This document shows positions 1 through 12,070 of a stretch of 64,000 bases of DNA, one piece after another (within the stretch, counting starts at the first letter, position 1; each line of letters starts with the position of its first letter). This stretch comes from Tetradesmus obliquus (taxonomy: Eukaryota > Chlorophyta > Chlorophyceae > Sphaeropleales > Scenedesmaceae). A model generated the notes under the pieces. That model searched no databases, was not told where the DNA came from, and saw nothing but the letters and a program-made list of their open reading frames with translations. A program made the translations under genes and the position numbers. Location of the stretch: positions 3,956,501 to 4,020,500 of the forward strand of contig CP126199.1 in NCBI GenBank assembly GCA_030272155.1, read 5' to 3'.

Positions 1-2616
1 CAATCGCAGAGCACCCTTGCTGCTGCTGCTATCATAAAGCAGCTGCTGACTTGGCTAGCTATAGGCGGGAGGCCAGTACTGCCGCAAGCAAATGCTTACA
101 GCACCAAGCTGCACAAGGCTCTCTGAACGACAACAGCACTCTGGCGCCGTAACACAGTTGATTGCGACCCTGGCAATGTAGCTGCAGGCACCACGGCAAC
201 TGGAATATCAACAGGCATCTGTCAATCTTGACATGACATGGCATGCAAAGCTGCAGACTTGGCACGCGCTCCAGCAATGCAGCAGCGCTTCAAATGGCTC
301 CTGCAACCAGCTGTAGCTGCAGGGCTCTGACTGTCTGGAGCTGTTACTCGAGCTCTGGTACACAGCGACCCCAGCAGCACTGCAGGCTCTGCTGTCAGGG
401 CATGAAACGCCAGGCACGTATCTGCATGCACAGAGGCACCATGGCACAGCAGCCGACCTGGCACAGGCTGTGCAGTCGGCCCTCAGAAGAGTCCCACCAA
501 ACCTGCCTAACACACAGCAAACCATGTCCATGCCGACCCCAACCCTGTTGTCCTGAAACATTGAACCTGAGTGGTTGCACTAACAAAACCACACACACCT
601 CACCGACGCCCAAATGTTACTGCGCACTTTTTAACGCATTGGGAAAGCAGTCAAAGCTACTGCGCAGTCCACAAACGGTACCATACACCCTGGCGCAACA
701 GCAGCCTTTAGAATAAACAGCTGCAGCATGCCTCATCACCAGCACACGCGTACGGTTGGCCCCAGACTAGTGTTGAGCAGCACTGCTCCACGCGGAAAAA
801 CATCTGACATACATCTGACACGCAAACACATGGCGATACATACAACAGCATGGCACAATGCCGCCAAAGTTTCCTGCAAGGGCTACTTCTCTCGCAACTG
901 GCACGACTCCACAGACCAAAATGGATGCAGCATGGCATTATCTGAGCATGCATGCCAGCGGCAGCAGCAAATTACACACAGGCTGCATCATACAGGGTGT
1001 CACACAACGCCATCACTGCAGCAGCACGTGGCGTGCAGTCCTGCAACCCCCCTTCTGGTGGTTTTAGCGCAGCAGGCACAGCCGCTCAGGTGCTTGCCAA
1101 GCAGTGTGCTTCAGCGGGAAGACACTGACATCTCACTGCGCAACAGCGGCACAGTATTGACGACAAAAGCAGCCCGCTACGCTAGGGCTTAGCGTCAAAG
1201 AAGCACGCCATAAGAATGCAGCAAGAGAAGGGCCTCACGGGTAAGTCCTCCCGAGCTGCTCACAATTATGCGTCAGCTAAGACAGCCCGCTTCGGAAACA
1301 GGAGCATGGGACGAGTCCAAAACAGCTAACAAGGACTGATGTCCAAACATGCAGCAGTGCAGACGGGTAGTCATGCTACACGTGGCCTGAAACAGATGAA
1401 CTCAACTGGCGCCGCATGGAGTGGGCCTGCGGCCACTACTGTAACATACTGAGTACCACAAATGCTGTTGCAAAAGTACAGCATGAGTGCAAGCGGCCGC
1501 AAACAAATCAACACTTATGGCACGGGTCTACACAACGGCCATGGGTAACATATGTCTACTACGTACTACCTAACATAGTAGGTGATGCGGTTTAAGGGCC
1601 GCTGAAAAGATACGCGTCAAATCAACATCATACCTGTTTTGTAGTAAAGCACTGGTGATATAAAGAACAGCCTGGGCCAGGCGCATGGCACGGGTGCTGC
1701 TGTTGCTGCTGCTGCCAGTTGTACTTACTAGCTAGTATATCACACATGTTGCAGGAATATGCAGATGCATCAATGCATGATATGTTAAAAACACCAGGTT
1801 CAACGCCGCGCAGAGGGGGATCACCAGCATGAGTCGGAGCATTGACACCTGCAGCTCTCGACGCTAAACTGACCATGAATGCTGCTGTCCCCTGTGGCAG
1901 CTGCTGACGCTGGATTAGAATGCACGACCCTGCGCATGCCCCCGGGCAAAACTGAACAAATAAGCAGCTGCCACTCATGCGTGGCATGGCAGTATCAAGT
2001 GCCGCAAATAGCCGAGGGGTGAAAATCATCCTCCAGCCCCCAATGCCAAGCGGACAGCTTGCTGCCCCATCTGCAGACCAAGCACTGTGAGGCAGCAACA
2101 TGAAGCAACAACATACAGTGCTCGCGCTGCTGCGCGCGACATGCGCAGCAGGGCTTCAAGGTATGCAAGAGTGACTGCACAATGCTGCTGTAGCACACGC
2201 AACATCCACCCGCACACATGCTGACGGTAGATCAGCAGGATGGCTCAGAGCAGCATGCACAGCTAGCTGCCATCAGCACAACGGTTGGCTCACAAAACCA
2301 ATATAAAAGCACTGTTGCTGCTGCAGAACCCCTCCGCTATCTCCCACTGCCGTTTGCCACAACAAGAAGGGACGCTGATACATAACTGGCGTCATCAACA
2401 GCGATAAAAAAATTGCAGCACTGACCTGCTCACAGGCACAGCTGATTCCAGCCCGCACGTGCAATGTGCGCGGCAAGTACGCAGGTGTCGCAGTGAGGGT
2501 GATAATCAGCCCACACACGCACACCTGTGTACTGTTCTACCAATCACCAAGTAATTTGGCAGTGTCCGAAACGCAGCTGATGCACAGTGTCGCAGCTGCT
2601 GCTGCACAGTGTCGAC
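1..2616. other. No supportable gene; left-edge non-coding stretch
   Basis: I find no exon chain with splice consensus and a recognisable protein here. The many short open frames are rich in Cys, His and Ala and look like chance frames of CAG/TGC-rich DNA. The right end probably holds the 3' untranslated region of the minus-strand membrane protein gene that stops at 2617. Confidence 0.5.
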
Positions 2617-4427
2617 TTAATACCACATACGCAGCAGTGGCTGCAGCAGCTGATGCGGCAGCAGCCAGTACGCCAGCTCGCAGGCTTGCCACGTCAGCGC
2701 TGCCAGCAGCAGCAGCAGCAGCAGCGCATGGCGCAGCACGGCACGGCGCGGGCGCACCTGCAGGGCAGCAAGAGCAGCACACGCAAACACAGCGCAGGCA
2801 CAGACGGCACTGTTACGTGGGTTGACCCCTGCCAATGGTGCTGTCTTCTTTACAGAGTACTTGAGTATCTTAGCACACAGCCTGCTTTGTGGGGTCCGAA
2901 ACACTCAACAGCATGCTGAGAGCTGGCAGATGAGCCTTGGAAAGGATAAGAACACATCAAAGCGCCAAGCGTCATGCCTACTGGGGCGTGCAACAGCCCC
3001 ACTGATGAAGCATAGCGTGCATGCTAAGCACCAGTAGACAACTGCTATTCGGGCAGAAGAAGGAGCGCGTACAGGCAGAAGAAGGAGCGCGTACAATGAC
3101 GGCAGGCATGCCATGCATGCAGCAATAAAGCGCACTGCCGTGCTTTCCTCCTGGGGATGCACACCGGATGCAGCATAAGTATTGACACAGCAGCGCAAAC
3201 GTGCTGTCATAGCCGCACCTGTCTCAGCAGCTGCTGTGCCTCGCTCGCCAGGTCATCAGGCACAGCTGGCATCGCTGCTAGCCGCTGCAGCCAGAACCAC
3301 ACCTTGCTGCTGCGCTCAAAGCAGTACAGCACATACATCGGCGCTGCCATCGCCCAAAACAGCTGCAGCCACAGCAGCACCGGCAGCGCAGGCAGCGCCG
3401 GGCACGCGCCAGCAGCCGGCATGCCAGCTACCGGCAGCAACGGCAGCAGCAGCAAGTTGCTGATTCCTGAGGCCGCGTTGTAGGTGGCAGCGATGCAATG
3501 CTGCAGCTGCGGTGCTGCCAGCAGCTGCAGTAACCTGCCTGCCTCGGCCGCCAGCACGAGCAGCAGGCAGCAGATTTGCAGCAGCGGTGCTGTGCCAAAC
3601 GGCGTCTGGTATGCCCAAGCGTAGGCCCAAGCAGGCGCTACGCCAGATGCTACCAGTGCAGAGTCAAAGAACAGCTGCCAGGGGCTGCTGTCCAGTCCTG
3701 CATCTTGCTGAACAGCTGCTGCTGCCGCTGCTGCTGCTGCTGCTGCTGGTGCGTGGTCTGCTGCGCTGGCTGCAGTGCCTGCACACGCCTGTGCTGTGGC
3801 ATCTGCTGCTGCCACCCGCGCTGCTGCTGCTGCCGCCGGGTGCAGCTGCTGCAGCCGCAGCACAGCACGCCACAGCCGCTGCAGCAGGATCAGCCGTGGC
3901 CTGTGGCGCACGTAGCGCTCGGCTCCTCTGGCCATCACAGCGCCTTGTGCCAGCAGCAGCAGCAGCGACACTGCATGCAGCGCACAGTCGAGCTTGGCTG
4001 GCCTGCTGCTTGCCACGTTCAGCAGCACCAGCATGTTCTGGAACATCACCAGCTTGTCGAGCAGCATCAGCCGCTGCTCGCAGCGCTGTTGCCAGTAGCT
4101 GAGCTCGACATCTGGATGCCTGAATGTCAGCCGCCAGTTCAGCAGCTGGGACTGCTGCTGCTGCTGCTGCGGCGGCGGCTGCTGCATCCAGCGCTGTATC
4201 CAACTCAGGCCAATCCTGCTGTCTGTTTGAACTGCTGCTGTAATTTTAGAACGCAAGGCGACCGTATCACTTGCCGCCGCAGCGGCAGGGCTGGTGGGCT
4301 GCTGCTGCCGCTGTTGTTGATCAGCTGCTGCTTCGAGCTGGGTAGCTGTCTCTGGTGAGTCACTGCTGTTGTTGCCACTTGTACACTGTGTACCGTCATT
4401 TACGCCGTGCTTCTGGCCGGCTGGCAT
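2617..4427 (-). CDS. Unknown multi-pass membrane protein (algal), two exons
   Basis: I do not recognise the family. Exon 1 is 4427-3219 (403 codons). The frame would close just after 3219, but a good donor (GACAG|GTGCGG) sits there and an in-phase acceptor (CCCTGCAG|GTG) opens exon 2 at 2757-2617 (46 codons plus TAA), giving about 449 residues. The first 90 residues are polar and rich in Q, S and A. After that come hydrophobic stretches at about 128-141, 149-170, 248-272, 280-303, 322-370 and, in exon 2, 409-440. An Ala-rich low-complexity loop lies at about 210-240. The joined C-terminus adds a Leu-rich membrane segment, which fits the rest of the protein and supports the splice. It is probably an integral membrane protein; compartment and function are unknown. 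Confidence 0.5.
3051..3097. repeat. 23-bp tandem duplication
   Basis: Two adjacent near-identical copies of a 23-bp unit containing GGCAGAAGAAGGAGCGCGTA lie inside the intron of the membrane protein gene. They are too short and isolated to assign a role. Confidence 0.75.
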
Positions 4428-5530
4428 GCTACTAAGCAGAGAACACCTGATGCCTGTTCCTGCGCTGCTGCTGTCCTAGCTGTGCACAGGCCACTTTGTC
4501 TCTCATCTGCCTATTGGATCTTTCTCTGATGAGTTGGCTGATTGACGTGTCCGAAATTAATTCCTGAATCTTTGGAAGGTGCCAGTTAATGCCACACGCA
4601 GAGCAGCTTTGTGCAACAACAGAGCCACAACATCAACAAGCACCCAAGCAGCCCTGTGCCACCGCGGAGCCACGATCTTGTCTTGAAGGTACTCGACGAG
4701 TAAATATAGCATCCACAAGCAGCTCAAGAACATGAATCAATCTTCAAGTCCAATCATGGTCATGGCTATGAATGATTCACGTGCCTCTTCGAGTAGGGTA
4801 TGGCACCCTAGGGCCCTGGGTGAGTTACCAGTGTGTTACCCGCTGTTAGCAGAACCACCATTTGCTTTGTGTCTGTATGTGCGACAGAAACTACGTCTTG
4901 CGACCGCAGCCTTCATAATCATCCATGCGAACAACGACTTGAAGATCATGGGGAGGTTGGTGCCTTGAAGATCGCTCGTTGCTCGTTGATTGCGTTACCT
5001 CAACACGGATGAAACATGATTGCAAACACATTCATGCAGCTGATTGAGCCACGTACACCACCGTTCTATTGGGCTGAGCAGCATAATCGACACTTCACAG
5101 TGCACTGCTCTGCTTGCTCTCAAGGATGACGCCAAGCTGCCGCAGGGATAAGCTCCAAGTCCACCATTTCAGGTTTCATAGTTGAACATCCACAGGCCTT
5201 GTTGCAGCCTGATGGACCAGCTGTTCTCCCCAACCTTTAAGTATGGTGTCTGCAACACATGGCAGCACAGTAGCACAGCTGCTGTCAGCAGTTTCTGATG
5301 AAGTAGCAGCAGTACATGGAACACAGCTAGCTGAGTGAGTACGTCTTTCAGCAGCCCTGCAGGCTATAGGCCTCCACCTGCACGGCAGACTGCCCAAGCA
5401 GACCAGTGGCAACGACGGCCTCCATGTAGATGGTGAGCACAACTTGCGTCACCAGCACAGCTGTAAGAAACATTTCCTGACCCAGCAATTCCTCAAGCGC
5501 GCGACTTGCCTTCATTGCCTGCTGTCCTTT
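4428..5530. other. Intergenic region between two minus-strand genes
   Basis: This stretch holds the promoter and 5' leader of the 2617-4427 gene and the 3' end of the OEP21-like gene. It is less repeat-rich than the genes around it. I see no exon chain and no clear motif. Confidence 0.5.
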
Positions 5531-7506
5531 TTATTTTCCAGTGAAAGTGAAAGTCAACAGCTCTTGCAGGAACACCAGCCCGTTGCTGTTCTACTATTCC
5601 TTGCAGCACATGCACAGCAGACACCTGCAGGACCCCCCTTGCCGCAAACACACCGCAGCACCCTCCCCTCCCCTGCCTTCACGCCGCACTCACCAGTCTA
5701 CTGCTGCCAGCAGCGCCAGCGCCAGCTACATAGTCCAGCCCGGCTGCTGCCTGCAAGTCCTGCTTGTCTGTCACGTTGAACCTGAAGGCCTTGAGCCGCA
5801 GCGAGCCGCGCAGCGCCACCTGCTGCTGCTGAGCATCCACCTCGAGGTCTGCCTTGCCTGTGAGCCAGCTGTCCCATACGCCTTGCCGCCGCAGCACCTG
5901 CACATGCAATGTGTGGCACGATGACAGCAACGCCAAACACATCAGGATGTCACATCGGTTGTGGGTTCGGAGGAGGAGACCTCTCTTCGCAATGTAGCCA
6001 TAGCAGATAGGACTGCATGCTTCTTGAACACAAACACGTACAGCGTGCGGCTGCCGGTATGCAGCAAGGCGGTGGCATGCCGCTTGTGGCCAAGCCGGGT
6101 TGTAGTGGCAGTAACAATGCTTGCACACCACCATCTAGTTGTCATTTCTGACTGTTGTACTCGAAGCTGCTGCGCAGTTGTTGCATGTGCCCCGCCACAG
6201 TGACACACGCTGCTGCAATCACCGCACGGGCCCACGGCATAGTACCACGCACCTGCGGCTGCTTCCTCAGCGTAACATAGTACTTCAAGTCGCCATCGCT
6301 GCTGCTGCTGCTGCTCCCGGCTGCCTCACTGCTGCTGCTGCTGCGCCGCAGCCGTACACCCGGCGACAGCGTCCAGTCGCGCAGCAGCAGGCACTTGATG
6401 CCGCCAGGCAGCAGCTTGTCAGGGCTGAGCGGCTCCTCGCCTTCCAGCTGGATGCCTCGCTCAGCAGCGATGATGCGCGCCTGGCACATTCAAATTCGAA
6501 TTCAAATACAACATCGTGTTGCAGGGAATGCGCCAACGGAGTTTGCATGTGGTGGCATGAGATGCTTGCAGCGAGGCAGCGAGGCAGCCACGAACGAGGA
6601 TGGGCGCAGGGGCACGCGCCTGCTGCACTGTGCAGTGTGCTCAGCAATGAAATGCCTGCTGCTCTGGTGAGCAATCACGTGATCATTGCCGCGGCGACTG
6701 CCTGGTGTGCTGCTTGCTGCGGGCTGCGGCCATCCGCATGCCTGCCACTGTCTACTTTACTGCCTGCTTGTAAAACAACTGTAGCATACTACCTTACTGC
6801 TTGCGCTGCTGCGATAGGAAGTAGCTGCAGTACAGCTACCGGGCTGCGCATGCACGCATGTGACGGCTTACCATGCTGGGTGTGTTCTGGTTCATGTTCT
6901 TCTGCATCTGCACCAGCTGCGTGTAGCCGCCGCTGCTGGTGTTGAGCTTGGCCTTGTAGCGGAACTCCAAGTTGCGGCGATTCTGCAGCGGCGGCGCACA
7001 CAGTGTGTTGGCAAGCTCAGTTTGTGTGTGCAAGTGTATGCGATTGGTGCTGAGTCAGTGGGCTTGGTGTGAGTGAGAGGTTTTGATGTTTGACTTTGGC
7101 AATTGCTGCTGCTTTTGACAGGAGACCAACTGTGTGAAGTCTGACCTGATGCACAAACCCTGCTTGTCCAAACAACCCCGCAGCAGCTCGAGCAGCACAT
7201 GCACCTTGCTACGTGCAAACAGCCACTGACAGTTGCAGCAAGCACTTCTAAAGAGTACACGCACTTGACAGAGTTGACGGAATCGAATCAGCACACACTG
7301 TCTCACAAACGCTGCTTGTGCTGCTGTGCACACACCTGCAGTGTCTGGCGCACATCCAGGTGCATGGTGCGGCTGCTAGGCTGCCAGTTGAGGCGGGTCC
7401 TTAGGGTTCCAAACAGGGAGGCTGGACGCTGGTCATAGTCAGGGTCTGAGGTTTCTGAAGCATACTCGGAGCTGCTGGGCTCCTTGCTAATGTCTTTGTC
7501 TGCCAT
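5531..7506 (-). CDS. OEP21: OEP21-like plastid outer envelope anion pore
   Basis: OEP21 is a small beta-barrel, anion-selective pore of the plastid outer envelope, thought to pass phosphorylated sugars. Exons: 7506-7336, 6982-6872, 6480-6253, 5897-5694 and possibly 5560-5531; all junctions are in phase. Joining exons 1 and 2 gives MHLDVRQTLQ followed by NLEFRYKAKLNTSSGG, which follows the first strands of plant OEP21 (L-I-A-E-L then F-x-V-x-G-L-T-K-T-G). Exon 4 has FRFNVTDKQDLQAAAGLDY, close to the plant FNFQKDQDVRLRIGY segment. Exon 3 has a Ser-rich insert (about 45-60 of that exon) and LKYYVTLRKQ, matching LRYTVLAKK. The acidic N-terminus (about 45 residues) is longer than in plants. The last exon is tiny and uncertain. 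Head to head with the helicase gene, 368 bp between start codons. Confidence 0.6.
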
Positions 7507-7874
7507 TGTCGCTGGTATGTAGGCAGAGAGCTGCTGTGCTCGAGTTGCAGCTGCTGTAGCAGCTGGTGGCTGATCAACAGACTGTAGGCTTGCCACGATA
7601 TGAAGCAAAAGTTCCGAGGAGCGAGATCGAGATTAAGGATGGCTGTGCACGAACATGTTGCTCTGTCATTGTCAGAAGCCGCAATGACAGTTACTGGTTC
7701 TGAACCAGAAGCAGTCTGCACCGCCCTGCGGTGTCCAGTTAATCGACTTGGTATCGTTCGCACATGCACACTGCGATTGCCTGGGAACGTGCTGTCTGTT
7801 TGATGTCAGACTGAACACTCGCCAGCAGCAAAGCGTGTGTCTAATTTTTGTGTCGCTCTATACTTCTACCCACA
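7507..7874. promoter_or_regulatory. Divergent promoter region, OEP21-like / DBP9
   Basis: The two start codons (7506 minus, 7875 plus) face away from each other across 368 bp, so both promoters must overlap or share this interval. No TATA box is obvious. The assignment is positional. Confidence 0.5.
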
Positions 7875-10520
7875 ATGAACTTTCAAGAAACGGGTCTGGA
7901 CCCGCGTATCCTGCGGGCGCTGGCCAAGCAGGGGTTCAGCCAGCCCACAGCAGTGCAAGCTGCCACCATCCCTGCAGCCCTGGAGGGCAAAGATATCGTA
8001 GCCAGGGCCCGCACCGGCAGTGGAAAGACACTAGCCTACCTGCTGCCTGCGCTGCAGCGAATAGTAACAAGTAAATCAAGCAGGCAGCCTTGGCAAGTGC
8101 TGGTGCTGGTGCCAACCCGTGAGCTGTGTGATCAGGTGAGCCAGCTACTACCCTTTCACGTTTGAAGCTGCTGCTGTGCTGAATTTCCAGCAGCTGGTTG
8201 GGCTGTTGGATGGACAATGGGCTGTAAGCTGGCAGCAGCAGCAACCATCAGCCTGAGTGTGTTGGGCTGGCTGTAGCTAATGTCAACTAGCGCCGGTCAG
8301 TGGGGAAGATAGCAGTGCAAGACAGCAGCGCTGACTGGCAGCTGGCTGCTGCCTTTCCATGCACAGTCCTTGTTGCAGCAGTACATCCATACAGGCTGCC
8401 GCATGCACCTGCCGAGGCCGCACTGGCACTGGCCCAACATGAGGCTGGCTAACTTGGCCTGTCCTGCAGGTTGCTGGCGAGGCAAAGGCAGTTGCAGCAC
8501 ACTGCGGCGTGCCCATATCAGTCACGCCACTGCTCGGCGCAACGCCGGTTGCTCAGCGAGCAGCAGTAGCAGCAGCAGGCGCGCTGGTGGTGGCCACGCC
8601 AGCGCGCATCGCCACAGCAATGCGCGAGGGCTGGCTGCAGCCGTCGCTGCTGTCGCAATCGCTGCAGGTGCTGGTGCTGGATGAAGCAGACCTGCTGCTG
8701 AGCTACGGCTATGCAGAGGACCTGCAGGCTCTTGCCGTGCACATCCCGCGCTCAGCGCAGTGCATGCTCATGAGCGCCACCAGCAGTGCAGAAGTGGAGC
8801 AGCTGCAGCAGCTGGTGCTGCACAACCCAGTCACACTCAACCTGCTGGCAGCAGCAGGCTCAGCAGCAGCAGCAGGTGCAGCTGGCGATAGCGATGCAGC
8901 AGCAGCAGCAGTGGATGGTGGCGCTGCTGGATTTGGCGATGGCGGCGCCGGCAGTGCTGCTGAGATCAGCCACTTCAGTTACAGCTGTGCTGCTGATGAC
9001 AGGCGGCTGGTGGTGCTGGCGCTGCTGAAGCTGGGGCTGCTGCGCAAGAAGGTGCGGGTTTAAGCTGTTTACTGAAGAACAGCACTCAAACTATGGACGA
9101 TGCAAATGTAATTGAAACTGGGGCTGCTGCACAAGAAGGTGCGCAGCTGGTGCAGTGCAGGCGGGTGCAACATGATGGCTGTGGAGCTTGAAAACCCAGA
9201 GATCTGCCGTGAGGACCTGCCGGAGCTCACCCTGTGTGTGGCTTGCACCGCTGCGCGGCTGCAGGTGCTGATCTTTGCTGGCAGCGTGGAGGCTGGCGTG
9301 GGGCTGCGGTTGTTCCTCTCTCATCCTCTGGTTTATGTGTGTATGTTTGTGTGCATCGCTGCAGGTGCTGATCTTTGCTGGCAGCGTGGAGGCTGGCGTG
9401 GGGCTGCGGCTGTTCCTCTCTCATCCTCTGTTTGGTTTATGTGTATATGTTTGTGTGCATCGCTGCAGGTGCTGATCTTTGCTGGCAGCGTGGAGGCTGG
9501 CGTGGGGCTGCGGCTGTTCCTGGAGAGCTTTGGGCTGCGGCTGGGCTGCCTGCACGCGGAGCTGCCCGTGAACAGCCGCAGCCACATCCTGGCCAGCTTC
9601 AACAAGGGGCTGTTCGACTTCCTCATAGCAGTAGGTGAGTGCTTTCGGCTGTGGTTTCAACGTGTGGCCAGGGCAGTGTTGATGCTCTGCCACTTGTGCC
9701 AGCTTCAACAAGGGCCTCTTCAACTTTCTGATAGCAGTCGGTGAGTGCTTTTGGCTGTGGTTCGGTGGACCTGGGGGTGGCCAGGGCAGTGTTGATGTTC
9801 TGCTATGTGCCACTTGTGCCAGCTTCAACAAGGGCCTCTTCGACTTTCTGATAGCAGTAGGTGAGTGCTGTGGCTGTGGGTTGGTGGCTCCAGCGTGGTT
9901 CAAATGTATCCGGCAGTTTCATGCTCCCCGCCCGATGCTGCCTTTGCTGCCTTTGCAGATGATGTGCACGCAAGGGACAGAACAGCAGCGGCAGCAGCAG
10001 CGGCGGCAGCAGCAGCAGAGGCAGACGTGGGCCGCGGCCGCAAGCGCAAGCGCAAGCAGCAGGACAAGCCAGGCAAGCAGCAGCAGCAGCAGCAGAAGGC
10101 GCGCAAAGACGAGGAGTTTGGAGTCACGCGTGGCATAGACTTCAAAGGAGTGCGCAGCATCATCAACTTTGACATCCCTGATAGCGTGCAGGTGCGCTGC
10201 TGTCAAGTTGGATGTGTTTTGAGGATCAAAAGTACAGCGGCCTTGGGATGCATGCGATCTGTAGTACCTGGGCGGCAGCACTGGGTGCGTCAGCTGCGTG
10301 GCTGCTGCGTTGAGCACCTGTGAGCACCCCACCCAGCAGTGCCGCGTGCATCGATGCCTTGCCCACCAACGCCTGCTGCTGCTGCTGCTGCTGCTGCCGC
10401 TGCCGTGCAGGGCTATGTGCACAGGGTTGGCAGGACGGGCCGTGCAGGGCAGTCAGGGCTGGCCCTCACCCTGCTCACCCCACAGGATGATGACTTCCGG
10501 CAGGAGCTGCAGCAGGCGCT

Positions 10521-10552
<32 letters not shown>

Positions 10553-12070
10553 GTGCTGCCGCTGCCGCAGGCGTGGCGGCTGCAGCAGGCGACAGCAGCA
10601 GCAGCAGCAGCTCTGACGACGACAGCAGCGGCAGTGAAGATGAGGGGGAGGGCGGTGGCAGGAGGAGCAGGCAAAAAGCAGCGCAGGATCGCCCGGTGAG
10701 TGTGGCGCTGTGCATGGCCATGCAGTGCTACACGTCTTTTCCTGGCTTTGAGTCGCTTGTTTCTGTTTGTGGGGTTAGCCTTTTGGCTGCTGGAGTAGGC
10801 ACCTGCATTCGGTGCAACATGCCAACAGTGCTGTGGCTGCTAGTAATCTCGGTGTGCACAATGAAGCTGCACTACTGCATGAGTGAGGTGGCTGCTTGCA
10901 GTGGTGTTGTGGCTTCTGCGCAGTTGAATTGAATTAAATCACAGTACCAGTACCAATAGGCGCTGCACTCCACGTACATTCTCTGCATGTTGTTGCTGCT
11001 GTCCACCTCACAGTAATCTGTATGCTTCGGGCGCTGCCGCTCTTCCGCTGCCCGAGCACGTTGTTGCTGCTGTTTGGCTTACTGCATGTTTACCTGCTGT
11101 GTTTTTACTGCAACCATGCAGGCGCTGCGGCCCTTCAGCCGCCTGAGCCGGCCCAGCCTTGAGGCGCTGCGCTATAGGGCGGAGGATGTGGCCCGCACCA
11201 TCACGCGGGGCGCTGTGCGCGAGGCGCGCGCGCGCGAGCTGCAGCGCGAGCTGCTCAACAGCGAGAAGCTTGCAGACTACTTTGAGGAGCACGAGGCGGA
11301 GCGGGTGAGGAATGTAATTTGTTCTCATGTTATTTGTTACAAAATTGTTTTGTGATATCAGGGTGATGGTGTTGCTTTGAGTGCAGGTGCTGCTCTTGTT
11401 GCATGCTGTTTGTGGATGCCAATGGTGGGTGGCAGTGCGTGAGCTCAGTGATGTAGTGCAGCCAAGGCATGCAGTGTTGACGGCGATGTGTGCCTTTGTG
11501 TCCCACCTTGTCCTGCAGGCACTGCTGAAGCACGACAAGCCCATGCACCGCAAGGCGGGCAATGCGCCGCACCTGAAGCACGTGCCAGCATACCTAAAGG
11601 ACCCCGCAGCAGTAGCAGCAGCACAGGCTGCTGCCGCAGCAGCAGCAGCTGTCGCGGCGGCGCAGCGGCGCCCGAAGCAGAAGGGCCCGAAGAACAAAAG
11701 AGTGAAGCGCGCAGATCCACTCAAGGCAGTGGGCGATGCAGCAGCAGCAGCGCCGGCAGCAGCGCCAGCAGCAGCTGGAGCACCAGGAGCAGCTGCTGCA
11801 GCACCGCCAGCAGCAGCAGCAGGTGGTGTGTTCATGCGGGCACCCAAGAAGGGTGGTTCAGCAGTGGATGAAGAGCTCACTGAGCTTGAGAAGCGAGCAC
11901 TGGCCAAGCCTTTGAAGCCAAGCAAAGCGAAGGCGCTGGCAGGTGTTGGCGGGCCTGCATACAAGGCGCAGGCTCAGGGCAAGAAGGTGGCAGCAGTTGC
12001 AGCAGGCGGCAAGTACAACGTGAAGAAAGTGCGGCCCACGATGGGCGCTGGCGCCAAGAGCCGGCGGTGA
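7875..12070 (+). CDS. DBP9: DEAD-box RNA helicase DBP9/DDX56 (60S ribosome biogenesis)
   Basis: ATP-dependent RNA helicase of the DDX56/Dbp9 family, a nucleolar factor for large-subunit assembly. Exons: 7875-8135, 8470-9051, 9469-9634, 9959-10191, 10411-10695, 11122-11304, 11519-12070; all junctions in phase, about 753 residues. Motifs in order: Q motif FSQPTAVQ, Walker [23 protein letters not shown] in [12 protein letters not shown] in LMSATSS, LIFAGS, TRGIDF, and [10 protein letters not shown]. The C-terminal block with [32 protein letters not shown] and LLKHDKP...[10 protein letters not shown] is diagnostic of DDX56 over other DEAD proteins. Exon 4 carries a basic KRKRKQQDK stretch inside a poly-Ala/Gln insert, probably a nuclear signal. 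Exon 5 has polyQ, Ser and acidic runs. Introns 2 and 3 contain tandem copies of flanking exon ends (see findings). Confidence 0.93.
9028..9560 (+). repeat. Tandem copies of exon ends in DBP9 intron 2
   Basis: The start of exon 3 (CAG|GTGCTGATCTTTGCTGG) occurs three times, at 9262, 9362 and 9466, each about 50 bp of exon-like sequence. Copies 1 and 2 then pass into a shared T-rich spacer (CTCTCATCCTCTG...). Only copy 3 continues into the conserved [10 protein letters not shown] coding. A copy of the end of exon 2 (GGGGCTGCTGC.CAAGAAGGT, 9028-9060) also recurs at about 9115-9146. Copies 1 and 2 are 100 bp apart and copies 2 and 3 are 104 bp apart. Confidence 0.9.
9594..9866 (+). repeat. Three tandem copies of exon 3 end plus donor in DBP9 intron 3
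   Basis: The last 40 bp of exon 3 (CAGCTTCAACAAGG through ATAGCAGTAG|GTGAGTGC) is repeated at 9594, 9700 and 9820 (spacings 106 and 120 bp). Each copy keeps the FNKGLF.F.IAV coding and a full GTGAGTGC donor. Only the first is contiguous with the helicase exon. Confidence 0.9.
10521..10551 (+). repeat. (CAG)n microsatellite in DBP9 exon 5
   Basis: About ten pure CAG units encode a polyglutamine run just after the conserved helicase core (motif VI), in the family's variable linker. Confidence 0.9.

Noticed and set aside
2466..2919. Several overlapping CAG-rich open frames on both strands
   Set aside because: Low-complexity shadows; only the minus-strand 2757-2617 segment fits as an exon of the membrane protein gene.
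9112..9744. Single long open frame reading through two of the duplicated helicase segments
   Set aside because: It crosses intron-like T-rich spacers and puts copy 2 out of frame. The spliced model from 9469 restores the DDX56 core exactly.
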